Shown one piece after another: positions 1-11,694 of a stretch of 64,000 nt of DNA. The DNA is taken from contig JACJYV010000003.1 of the NCBI GenBank assembly GCA_020635905.1, positions 1-64,000 of the forward strand, given 5' to 3'. The notes under the pieces were generated by a model. It was not told the origin of the DNA, did no database searches, and saw only the letters and a program-made list of their open reading frames with translations. How positions within the stretch are numbered: the stretch's first letter is position 1; the number at the start of each line of letters is the position of its first letter. Source of the DNA: Bacteroidia bacterium. GTDB lineage: Bacteria > Bacteroidota > Bacteroidia > J057 > JADKCL01. The position numbers were made by a program, and so were the translations under genes.

Positions 1-4344
<4,344 letters not shown>

Positions 4345-4981
4345 ACGGGTGAAATTACTGTCACAGAAAGTTAGGTTTCCTGTTTCAGGAAGTGGTGTCG
4401 AAGTAGTCATCAGTCGTTACAAAACAGCCAAAACGACCAATCAAAGGCTGATTTTCAAACTTTGAAAGGTTTGCGTCATTCCAACCAACTCGTCATAGTT
4501 AAAGTGGGAAATCTGCATCCAAATTAAATGAATAATCTTTGGATTTCAAAACCCCAAAATTCAATTTTTTAAAAGGATTTAAGGATAATTCAAAACCTAA
4601 AATATTCTCACTAAAAATAAATTATGGTACGATATGGCAGGTTTTGGCAGCAAATTTTCATTGGATTGCGACACAAAAACCACAAAAACGGCGAAACAGC
4701 TTTTTTTGCAAGGTTTGATTTCTAAAATGATCTTTAAAAAATTGATTTTACCCTCTCCCCTGCCCTTGTGCCTGAACAAGGTTTATTGCACAAATTGTCT
4801 CAAATCATGCCTCATATGCAATTCTTTAGAATGTTTGGAGAATTAAAATTAATTTCACCCATTATCCCCTGAACCGAAGGATTTTCCTCCCTTCTTCTCA
4901 CAATTCTTAACCTAAAATTAATTCAACCAGGAAATCCTTTCTCAGGGAAACAGGTTCTTTTCCATTTTGATTTAAGTTCCG
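4345..4981. other. AT-rich intergenic region between divergent genes
   Basis: About 640 bp between the divergent surface-protein and hmgA genes. It is AT-rich, has short open frames on both strands without recognisable protein features, and carries a stretch near 4668-4705 made of repeated ACACAAAAACC-like words. I see no RNA gene. The promoters of both flanking genes should lie here. Confidence 0.6.
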
Positions 4982-4989
4982 TATTTTTG
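4982..4989 (+). promoter_or_regulatory. -7 box for hmgA (TATTTTTG)
   Basis: It matches the Bacteroidota -7 consensus TAnnTTTG. A TTTT at 4958-4961, 20 bases upstream, is a partial -33 element. The transcript would begin about 8-10 bases before the ATG at 5004, which argues against the GTG at 4989 as start. Confidence 0.5.
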
Positions 4990-5003
4990 TGCCAAAAGAG
5001 CTT

Positions 5004-6161
5004 ATGCCCCATTATCATTCTTTGGGAAAAATCCCGCACAAAAGGCACACTCAGTTTCGCAAACCTGACGGAGGCCTCTACCGGGAAGAATTGGTAAGCA
5101 CAGAAGGCTTTTCAAACATCTATTCGCTTGTTTATCACGTACATCCGCCCACTGCCATTCTGGAAGTGGGTGAATCGTGGTCGGTGGAGCCAAAGGTGGT
5201 GGACCGCAAAAATATCAAACACCGCAGCTTTTTGACTTTCAAAACGGAGCCAAAGGACGATTTCCTTGATTCCAGAAAGATTTTATTCCTCAACAACGAC
5301 CTCAATATCGGGGTTGCGGCTCCCCGCAAATCCGTGGAAGGGTATTTTTATAAAAATTCCACTTCTGATGAGATGCTTTTCATCCACGAAGGGACGGGCA
5401 ACCTGAAAAGTGGCTTTGGAAACCTTCGGTTTGGACCGGGTGATTACCTGATTATTCCCAGAGGGGTGATTTACCAAATGGAATTTGACGGCCCCGAAAA
5501 CCGCATCCTTTTTGTCGAATCTCACAGTCCCATAGTTACGCCAAAGAGGTATAGGAATCAATTTGGCCAGCTTTTGGAACATTCCCCCTTCTGCGAAAGG
5601 GATTTCAGAAAACCTGAAAACCTGGTAACTCACGACGAAAAGGGCGCCTTCAAAATTCTGATCAAGAAGGAGGGCATGATCCATCCTTTCACCTACGATT
5701 CACATCCGTTTGATTTCATTGGCTGGGACGGTTATTTCTTCCCCTATGCCTTTTCCATCCATGATTTTGAGCCCATTACAGGTCGGGTGCATCAGCCGCC
5801 GCCAGTGCATCAGAACTTCGAAGCCCACAATTTTGTGGTCTGTTCCTTCTGTCCAAGGTTGTTTGACTACCACCCCCAGTCCATTCCCGCTCCTTACTGG
5901 CACAGCAACGTGGACTCAGATGAAATCCTCTACTACGTGGAAGGCGAATTCATGAGTCGCAAACACGTGGAAAAAGGGATGATTTCCCTGCATCCCATGG
6001 GAATTCCCCATGGTCCCCACCCCGGATCTGTGGAAAAATCCATTGGCGCGAAAGAAACCCTGGAACTGGCGGTGATGGTGGATACTTTCCGTCCTTTGTG
6101 GATCACAGAGGACGCTTTTGGAATGGAGGACCCGGGTTACCTGACTTCCTGGCTGGAATAA
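5004..6161 (+). CDS. hmgA: Homogentisate 1,2-dioxygenase
   Basis: 385 aa. It opens the ring of homogentisate to maleylacetoacetate in tyrosine and phenylalanine breakdown, using non-haem iron in the cytoplasm. The cupin-type fold is recognisable. H300, E307 and H336 (in PYWHSN, SDEILYY and GIPHGPHPG) line up with the three iron ligands of the human enzyme. The ATG at 5004 gives the usual N-terminus (MPHYHSLGKIPHKRH); an in-frame GTG at 4989 overlaps the promoter box. The 4-hydroxyphenylpyruvate dioxygenase gene follows after 73 bp on the same strand, so the two consecutive steps of the pathway lie together. No maleylacetoacetate isomerase or fumarylacetoacetase gene is in this window. Confidence 0.93.
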   Translation: MPHYHSLGKIPHKRHTQFRKPDGGLYREELVSTEGFSNIYSLVYHVHPPTAILEVGESWSVEPKVVDRKNIKHRSFLTFKTEPKDDFLDSRKILFLNNDLNIGVAAPRKSVEGYFYKNSTSDEMLFIHEGTGNLKSGFGNLRFGPGDYLIIPRGVIYQMEFDGPENRILFVESHSPIVTPKRYRNQFGQLLEHSPFCERDFRKPENLVTHDEKGAFKILIKKEGMIHPFTYDSHPFDFIGWDGYFFPYAFSIHDFEPITGRVHQPPPVHQNFEAHNFVVCSFCPRLFDYHPQSIPAPYWHSNVDSDEILYYVEGEFMSRKHVEKGMISLHPMGIPHGPHPGSVEKSIGAKETLELAVMVDTFRPLWITEDAFGMEDPGYLTSWLE

Positions 6162-6234
6162 CCTGATCGACTATAAAGCAAATTTCCTGCATCCAAACCT
6201 GATTTATTCTTTTAAAAACTCTAAAATTTCAAAA

Positions 6235-7359
6235 GTGGAAACACAAGTAAAATACTCCCAAACTCTTGAAAAAGATTGGCTGCCCATCAATGGCACGGAC
6301 TATATCGAATTTTATGTAGGCAATGCCAAACAGGCGGCCCACTTCTACAAAACTGCCTTTGGTTTTCAGTCGCAAGCTTACGCCGGACCGGAAACGGGAG
6401 TCAAAGACCACGCTTCTTATGTGGTAACCCAGGACAAAATCAGACTGGTATTCACGACCGCGCTTCGTCCTGAAAGCGAGATCAGCGAGCACGTGAAACG
6501 CCATGGCGACGGAGTAAAAGTGCTGGCTTTGTGGGTGGAAGATGCCTTCAAATCTTACGAGGAAACGGTCAAACGGGGCGCTCGTCCCTACCTTGCACCA
6601 GAGACCATCGAAGATGAGCATGGGAAAATCCGCCGGGCGGGGATTTACACTTATGGTGAAACGGTTCACATCTTTGTGGATCGCAGCGAATACCACGGTC
6701 CCTTTATGCCTGGATTCGAAAAGTGGGAGTCCAATTATAATCCTCCTTCAGCCGGGCTCAAATATGTGGACCATTGCGTTGGTAACGTGGGATGGGGTGA
6801 AATGAACACCTGGTGCGAATTTTACAAAAACGTGATGGGTTTCCAGCAGTTGATTTCCTTTGACGACAAAGATATTTCCACTGATTACACTGCCCTGATG
6901 TCGAAGGTAATGGCCAATGGCAACCAGCGGATCAAATTCCCCATCAACGAGCCTGCAGAAGGCAAGAAAAAGTCCCAAATTGAGGAATACATTGACTTTT
7001 ATCAGGGTGCAGGGGTGCAGCACATTGCCATTGCGACGGATAATATTCTGGAAACAGTGGCCAATCTCGAGTCTCGTGGAGTGGAATTTCTCTACGTTCC
7101 TACCAGCTACTACAGCGACCTGCTCGACCGGGTCGGTAAAATCGACGAGAAAATCGAAGATTTGTCCAAATTGGGCATCCTGGTGGACCGGGACGAGGAC
7201 GGTTATCTGCTGCAGATTTTCACCAAACCTGTGGAAGACCGCCCCACGGTTTTCTTTGAAATTATCCAGCGAAAAGGAGCAAAATCCTTTGGAAAAGGCA
7301 ATTTCAAAGCCCTTTTTGAAGCAATTGAACGCGAACAGGAAAGGCGCGGAAACCTGTAA
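6235..7359 (+). CDS. hpd: 4-hydroxyphenylpyruvate dioxygenase
   Basis: 374 aa, the normal family length. It converts 4-hydroxyphenylpyruvate to homogentisate, the substrate of the preceding gene's product. Two vicinal-oxygen-chelate domains are visible. The iron ligands are H180 (YVDHCVGNV), H263 (VQHIAIAT) and E342 (FFEIIQR), and the C-terminal lid helix ends in EREQERRGNL. The start is GTG at 6235 (METQVKYSQTLEKDWLPING); no in-frame ATG precedes the conserved NGTDYIEFYVGN stretch. The next gene begins 4 bases after the stop, so co-transcription is likely. Confidence 0.94.
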   Translation: METQVKYSQTLEKDWLPINGTDYIEFYVGNAKQAAHFYKTAFGFQSQAYAGPETGVKDHASYVVTQDKIRLVFTTALRPESEISEHVKRHGDGVKVLALWVEDAFKSYEETVKRGARPYLAPETIEDEHGKIRRAGIYTYGETVHIFVDRSEYHGPFMPGFEKWESNYNPPSAGLKYVDHCVGNVGWGEMNTWCEFYKNVMGFQQLISFDDKDISTDYTALMSKVMANGNQRIKFPINEPAEGKKKSQIEEYIDFYQGAGVQHIAIATDNILETVANLESRGVEFLYVPTSYYSDLLDRVGKIDEKIEDLSKLGILVDRDEDGYLLQIFTKPVEDRPTVFFEIIQRKGAKSFGKGNFKALFEAIEREQERRGNL

Positions 7360-7363
7360 AGAC

Positions 7364-7732
7364 ATGAAAAACCTGATCAGGAATTTTCTTTGGTTTGGGA
7401 TTCTGATACTGGCTTTGGCCCCTTTAACCAAGGCCCAGAATGCCGCCCCCGCAAAGGAAATTCCTACTCCCAAAATGGAGGCAGCCCTGGTGGTGCTGCA
7501 TTCCCTGGGCAACGTATCTATTCACATCTCAGGTCAGGACATTCAACTGATCGAAATTGACCAAAAGGAGCTGAAAAACCTCAGTCCTGAGGAAAAATTC
7601 ATGGCTTATCAGCAGCATTTGCTGGAAGTAATTCAGGAAATGCTGGACGAAGGCTGGGTATATGCCGGCCAAAGCGGGGACCTGCCCAGGATCACTTTTA
7701 TCAGAGAAAAAAAGCCCAAAAAGGAAAAATAA
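7364..7732 (+). CDS. Small secreted protein of unknown function
   Basis: 122 aa from the ATG at 7364; the longer open frame upstream is out of phase with the dioxygenase and is not coding. It has a signal peptide (MKNLIRNFLWFGILILALA, cleavage near TKAQ). The mature part is acidic and mostly helical, ending in a lysine-rich tail. A segment around residues 90-110 (EMLDEGWVYAGQSGDLPRIT) resembles one in the next protein (LVRQGYVLVGTNNIP), hinting at a shared small alpha/beta fold. It lies 4 bp after HPPD and shares a TAATG junction with the next gene. I do not recognise the family. Confidence 0.75.
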   Translation: MKNLIRNFLWFGILILALAPLTKAQNAAPAKEIPTPKMEAALVVLHSLGNVSIHISGQDIQLIEIDQKELKNLSPEEKFMAYQQHLLEVIQEMLDEGWVYAGQSGDLPRITFIREKKPKKEK

Positions 7733-7992
7733 TGGAAAAACAAATCGTCGTGGTGGAGGACACAGGCACCAAATTTTACCTTCATTATCCCGACCAGGAA
7801 TCTGAAGTGATTGATGCTCCCAATCCTTTGCTGGGCAAAACCCGAAGGATGGAAAGGGGAAAAATCATGGCGGAATTATTTTCCCGCCTGGTCAGGCAGG
7901 GTTATGTGCTGGTGGGCACCAATAACATCCCCAACATTGGGGCAACCTACCTTTTCGAAGGTCAGTCCCAAACCCGTGAAATGGAATTTTAA
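7732..7992 (+). CDS. Small protein of unknown function
   Basis: 86 aa. The ATG overlaps the previous stop by one base (TAATG), the arrangement expected for translational coupling. There is no signal peptide or membrane segment. The sequence looks like a compact alpha/beta domain (KQIVVVEDTGTKFYLHYP at the N-terminus and LVRQGYVLVGTNNIPNIGAT near the C-terminus). It ends 27 bp before the next ATG. The function is unknown; position in the tyrosine-degradation gene run is the only clue. Confidence 0.7.
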   Translation: MEKQIVVVEDTGTKFYLHYPDQESEVIDAPNPLLGKTRRMERGKIMAELFSRLVRQGYVLVGTNNIPNIGATYLFEGQSQTREMEF

Positions 7993-8019
7993 TTGCAAAA
8001 CCAAAATATCATTCGATTC

Positions 8020-8985
8020 ATGAGTCTTGAAAAAATCCCAACTGTCGATGTACAGGATTTCATTTCCGGCGATCCGGAAAGAAAAGCAAAATTTGTGAAA
8101 GCCCTGGGGGATTCCTTTTCCAACATAGGATTTGCCCTGGTTTCAAACCACAGCCTGACCTCAGAATTGCGGGACGGCCTTTTTCATGCAGTGAAGGAAT
8201 TTTTTGCCCTGCCTGATGAGGTAAAGCAAAAATATGAGGAAGTGGAACTGGGCGGACAGCGGGGTTACACCTCCAAAGGGCGGGAAAAAGCCAAAGGATT
8301 CAATACGCCTGATCTCAAGGAATTCTACCACGTGGGTCAGGAAGTGACGGATGGAGACCCGATCAAAGATGAGTATCCAGACAACATGTGGCCCGATGAA
8401 ACGCCTGCCCTGAAGGAATATGGATTGGCCGTTTACAAGCGTTTTGAGCTGGTTGGTGCAAGGTTGCTCCAGGCAACTGCGCTTTACCTGGGTCTGGATG
8501 AGCATTATTTTGACGACAAAATCCACAACGGAAACAGCATCCTGCGGCCCATTCACTATTTCCCGATCAGCGATCCTGATTCTGTGCCCGAAGACGCTGT
8601 GCGTGCCGCAGCCCATGAGGACATCAACCTGATCTCCCTGCTGATGGGCGCCAGCGCCGAGGGACTGGAAGTGTTGCGGGCCGACGGAACCTGGCTGGCT
8701 GCCAACCCCACTCCTGATCAACTGGTAATTAACGTGGGAGACATGCTGCAGCGTCTCACCAATAATCGCCTCAAATCAACCACCCATCGGGTGGCTAATC
8801 CGCCCCGCGAAAAGCTGAATACGCCCCGCTATTCCATTCCCTTTTTCCTGCATCCCAAAGCCACCATGGATCTGACCTGCCTGGAAAGCTGCATAGATGC
8901 AGAGCATCCCAAGGCCTACCCTGACACCACAGCAGGGGAGTTTTTGAATGAGCGACTCCGTGAAATTGGGCTCCTGAAAAAGTAA
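8020..8985 (+). CDS. 2-oxoglutarate/Fe(II) oxygenase, isopenicillin N synthase-like
   Basis: 321 aa. It has the N-terminal DIOX_N-like part and the C-terminal double-stranded beta-helix of 2OG-Fe(II) dioxygenases. The facial triad is H199-x-D201 (AAHEDINLISLL) and H256 (STTHRVANP); R270-x-S272 (PRYSIPFF) is the 2OG carboxylate-binding pair. Family members hydroxylate or desaturate small molecules, and the substrate cannot be read from sequence. I chose the ATG at 8020 (MSLEKIPTVDVQDF), since the frame upstream offers only a TTG at 7993. It is the last gene before a strong terminator. A role next to tyrosine catabolism is an inference from position only. Confidence 0.85.
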   Translation: MSLEKIPTVDVQDFISGDPERKAKFVKALGDSFSNIGFALVSNHSLTSELRDGLFHAVKEFFALPDEVKQKYEEVELGGQRGYTSKGREKAKGFNTPDLKEFYHVGQEVTDGDPIKDEYPDNMWPDETPALKEYGLAVYKRFELVGARLLQATALYLGLDEHYFDDKIHNGNSILRPIHYFPISDPDSVPEDAVRAAAHEDINLISLLMGASAEGLEVLRADGTWLAANPTPDQLVINVGDMLQRLTNNRLKSTTHRVANPPREKLNTPRYSIPFFLHPKATMDLTCLESCIDAEHPKAYPDTTAGEFLNERLREIGLLKK

Positions 8986-9001
8986 AAAGCTTCGCTAAAA
9001 G

Positions 9002-9029
9002 AAAAAGGTGGGCCTGACCCACCTTTTTT
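9002..9029 (+). terminator. Intrinsic terminator after the oxygenase gene
   Basis: AAAAAGGTGGG and CCCACCTTTTTT flank a 5-base loop (CCTGA), followed by a T-run. It ends the hmgA-oxygenase gene run and can also work for the convergent gene on the other strand. Confidence 0.85.
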
Positions 9030-9057
9030 ATTTCAGCATATTTCTTCGTTCAGTTGC

Positions 9058-9579
9058 TTACTGCATGCTGCCCTGTCCGTCAAGGGGGGCATCGCGTTTT
9101 TGGAAAATAGATACAATGAGGACGACCACCATTCCACTAAACATCCCCGAAAACAAGGCCGAAATGACGGCAAACACAGGGTTCATGAAGTTTTCCATGA
9201 GATCAATGGTTTGCTCGATCTGCTCATCGGGAACCCCGGCTTCCATCCACTGGGTTTCAAGATTGGCTATCTGGAGTTCGGTAATATAATCGCCCTGAAA
9301 CATGTGAAGAATGGCCGTTTGCAGGGCAATAACCAGGGTGGCAATCAGGGTCACCATGGCTCCCGTTCCCACCGCCTGACCGTAGGTCATGGCGCCGCCC
9401 AACTCGTTTTCACGGCGCTCAGACATGGCTTTGATGTAGGCAAAAATGGCAACGCCCAGAATGGGAATCATCAAAAAGGTGGCTGATTTTCCGTAGGTAA
9501 TTTCAGAGAAATGGCCGGCAAGATTGATGGCAGCGATGGAAACTCCCAGCAAGAGACCAAATTTCAAATTTGTGTTCAT
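9058..9579 (-). CDS. DUF4199 family membrane protein
   Basis: 173 aa with four predicted membrane helices: residues about 5-22, 32-50, 73-95 and 138-160. A short cytoplasmic loop carries RRENELGGAMTYGQA, and an amphipathic stretch between helices 3 and 4 holds QFQG/ETQWMEAGVPDEQ-like residues. This is the usual architecture and length of the Bacteroidota family DUF4199, whose function is unknown. A TACCTTTA at 9606-9613 (minus strand) is a near match to the -7 consensus. It is monocistronic by position. Confidence 0.8.
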   Translation of the reverse strand: MNTNLKFGLLLGVSIAAINLAGHFSEITYGKSATFLMIPILGVAIFAYIKAMSERRENELGGAMTYGQAVGTGAMVTLIATLVIALQTAILHMFQGDYITELQIANLETQWMEAGVPDEQIEQTIDLMENFMNPVFAVISALFSGMFSGMVVVLIVSIFQKRDAPLDGQGSMQ

Positions 9580-9621
9580 GAGAATGTTGTTTTTAGTGGG
9601 GCAGTTAAAGGTACGTAAATT

Positions 9622-10371
9622 TTAAAAAATGGATACCTTTCCGGCCCTTTCCAGTCGGCAAAGCAGAAAAAGTACGCCTGCATGGACCGCTGGATGCTTG
9701 CTTTTCTTGAGAATTTCGGGTAATCCAGGCGGGGTTTCGAGGTGAATTCCTTTAAAAAATAGCATCAGGGGAGTAAATAGTTCTGCTAATTCTCCTTCAA
9801 TGGCGTTTCCTTCGCGGATAATGTCCTCCACAGGTGCTTCCAGCAATCCCTGACGGGCCAGCATTTCCTCATAAATGAAAAATTCATCCTGGTAGGGTTC
9901 GTCACTTTCCAGTTGAAATCCGTACAAAAAGTCATCAAAAGCGGGCTCTACCTCATTTTCAAGGCAATCCGCCAGATAGGTCATGGCGCTCATGAGTTCC
10001 GTGCCACGGTCAGCCAGCTCCTCTTCAAAGGACTCCCAGGCTTCACTTTCCAGAAACTCCTCACCTTCCCGAAGGGTTTTTTGCAGAATAATCGCCAGAG
10101 AAAGCATGTCAATCCCCATTTCGCGGGCTTCCTCCAGATCTGGATGGGCATCCACCAGATCGTCCCAAGCCTGAATAATGTCAGCGGGTTCATCTTCGCG
10201 CAGGAAAAGTTTGCGGATATCCTTTTGCAATTCGTAATGCAGGCCTTCTACTTCCCCATTGCGAATCAGGTGCATAATGGCTTTGGGTTGATTGGCCCGG
10301 GCGGCCGCCACGCCCCAACTGTAGCCTTCAAAATAGCCGTGAACGGCGTCCAGAAAATGATGTGGTTGCAT
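9622..10371 (-). CDS. Acidic cytoplasmic protein of unknown function
   Basis: 249 aa from the ATG at 10371, one base after the stop of the upstream reductase gene, so the two form an operon. A longer open frame reaching 10569 would overlap that gene and is not needed. The protein is strongly acidic and predicted mostly helical (for example residues around FEEELADRGTELMSAMTYLAD), without signal peptide or membrane segments. The C-terminus (HPAVHAGVLFLLCRLERAG) looks like a conserved helix. I do not recognise the family. Confidence 0.75.
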   Translation of the reverse strand: MQPHHFLDAVHGYFEGYSWGVAAARANQPKAIMHLIRNGEVEGLHYELQKDIRKLFLREDEPADIIQAWDDLVDAHPDLEEAREMGIDMLSLAIILQKTLREGEEFLESEAWESFEEELADRGTELMSAMTYLADCLENEVEPAFDDFLYGFQLESDEPYQDEFFIYEEMLARQGLLEAPVEDIIREGNAIEGELAELFTPLMLFFKGIHLETPPGLPEILKKSKHPAVHAGVLFLLCRLERAGKVSIF

Positions 10372-10372
10372 A

Positions 10373-11230
10373 TTAAAGTGAGGTTTTGTCGTGAGGAAAG
10401 AAAGACATGAATTCGGGGTTTTTGAAATGTTCCATTTGCTGTTCCCAGGCCTTGATCGCAGGTTCGCCAAAAACCATGTGCAAGGGAGGATTGGAAGCCC
10501 TGGAAGCAGCAAGCAGCACCTTGGCAATTTGTCGCGGATCGCCGGGTTGCTTGCCCGAATTTCCATCAAAAAAGGATTTGAAACGGGAATTGGTTTCCTG
10601 ATAGGCGCTGTCTGAAGAAGATTCTTTCATAGCGACCGAGCGCTGGAGAGAATTTCCTGACCAATCCGTGCGGTAAGGACCTGGCTCCACGATGGAAACA
10701 CGAATCCCAAAGGGAGCAACTTCCTGCCTGAGGGCTTCAGAAAAGCCATTCACTGCAAATTTGGAAGCATTATACATGCCCAGGGAAGCCGTGCCACGAA
10801 GGCCTGCGATGGAAGAAACGTTGACAATGTAGCCCCTCTTTTGCTTGCGCATGACGGGCAAAGTAGCCCGGGTAAGATGCACCAGACCAAAGAAATTGGT
10901 CTCCATTTGCTTCCTGACCTGCTCCATGCTCACTTCCTCGATCATTCCCTGCAAACCAAAGCCAGCATTATTAATCAATATATCCAGCCTGCCAAAGCGC
11001 TCCATGACGGCGGGAACTGCTTTTTCAATCTGATCAGGATTATCCATATCCAGATTCAGGGCAAGGGTTTGTTTAGGAAATTTGGCGATTAAATCTGCGA
11101 GCGAAGAGGCATCCCTTGCACCCAATGCCACCTGATCACCATTTTCGAGGGCTTCTTCTGCGATGGCGCGGCCAATTCCGCGGTTACTTCCTGTAATCAG
11201 CCAGACTTTGGAGGAATTCGCTTCTGTCAT
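10373..11230 (-). CDS. Short-chain dehydrogenase/reductase
   Basis: 285 aa classical SDR. The Rossmann motif TGSNRGIG (13-20), NNAG (87-90), catalytic S139/S140, and Y153-x3-K157 are all present. R39 after the second beta strand (LGARD) suggests NADP(H) preference. The long C-terminal part (RFKSFFDGNSGKQPGDPRQIA) is typical of oxidoreductases acting on larger or hydrophobic alcohols or ketones, but the substrate is unknown. It is the first gene of a two-gene operon with the acidic protein downstream. It is divergent from the small 53-aa gene. Confidence 0.88.
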   Translation of the reverse strand: MTEANSSKVWLITGSNRGIGRAIAEEALENGDQVALGARDASSLADLIAKFPKQTLALNLDMDNPDQIEKAVPAVMERFGRLDILINNAGFGLQGMIEEVSMEQVRKQMETNFFGLVHLTRATLPVMRKQKRGYIVNVSSIAGLRGTASLGMYNASKFAVNGFSEALRQEVAPFGIRVSIVEPGPYRTDWSGNSLQRSVAMKESSSDSAYQETNSRFKSFFDGNSGKQPGDPRQIAKVLLAASRASNPPLHMVFGEPAIKAWEQQMEHFKNPEFMSFFPHDKTSL

Positions 11231-11296
11231 GATTTCTTTTTTGTTTTAATTTGAGGATAAAGTTGAGGAAAGATTTTAAAAAAGGAAAAAAGCTTC

Positions 11297-11304
11297 TATA
11301 TTTG
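11297..11304 (+). promoter_or_regulatory. -7 box TATATTTG for the 53-aa gene
   Basis: Perfect TAnnTTTG. A TTTT at 11274-11277 lies 19 bases upstream as a weak -33 element. It would give a leader of about 25-30 bases to the ATG at 11338. Confidence 0.65.
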
Positions 11305-11337
11305 CCAACTCATTAAGAATAGCAAATAACAAGAGAA

Positions 11338-11499
11338 ATGGCCAAGAAGTTCACGATCAAGAAAAACAGGTTGCGTTCCAGAACCAGACGCCGCAATTGG
11401 ATGCTGAAAATTGGAGCTCCCGTCATTGGAAAAAATGCAACTCCTGAAGAAAAAAACCGTTCTGTCATTGACGCCATTGAGGCCAAAATGAAAGCCTGA
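11338..11499 (+). CDS. Small basic protein, 53 aa
   Basis: The frame starts ATGGCCAAGAAG and encodes MAKKFTIKKNRLRSRTRRRN, followed by a hydrophobic-to-neutral part (WMLKIGAPVIGKNATPEEKN) and a helix (RSVIDAIEAKMKA). The N-terminal 20 residues carry 10 Lys/Arg, which suggests nucleic-acid or ribosome binding. The gene has a perfect -7 box upstream and an intrinsic terminator 23 bases after the stop, so it is a self-contained unit. It is too short for usual length cut-offs and easy to miss. I do not recognise it as a ribosomal protein; the function is unknown. Confidence 0.8.
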   Translation: MAKKFTIKKNRLRSRTRRRNWMLKIGAPVIGKNATPEEKNRSVIDAIEAKMKA

Positions 11500-11521
11500 G
11501 GCTTAAAGAACTGAAGATATC

Positions 11522-11555
11522 AAAGGGGAACAAGTCAGCTTGTTCCCTTTTTTTA
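11522..11555 (+). terminator. Intrinsic terminator of the 53-aa gene
   Basis: AAAGGGGAACAAG pairs with CTTGTTCCCTTT (one bulged G) around a TCAG loop, followed by a run of seven T. Confidence 0.88.
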
Positions 11556-11560
11556 TTTAT

Positions 11561-11694
11561 GGGAACCACTAAAAACTTTAAACCTCTTCGTTGGATTTGC
11601 TTCAATAGACAAATGGCAAAGAACAATTATCAATTAACAAACTGCGCTTTCCTCACCTGCATCTGCCTTAATCTTCATCGTTTTCAGAGGTCCC
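11561..11694 (+). mobile_element. MITE-like inverted-repeat element, copy A
   Basis: 134 bp, bounded by GGGAACCACTAAAAAC and its near-complement GTTTTCAGAGGTCCCC. Internal words (CTTCGTTGGA, GCTTTCCTCACCTGC, CTTCATCG) recur in the copies at 61644, 62389 and 62546. It starts six bases after the T-run of the preceding terminator. It has no coding capacity. Its right end overlaps the 3' end of the symporter gene. Confidence 0.75.

Noticed and set aside
4597..4846. Two small open frames in the spacer before hmgA
   Set aside because: Low-complexity AT-rich sequence, overlapping on both strands, no start signals or family features.
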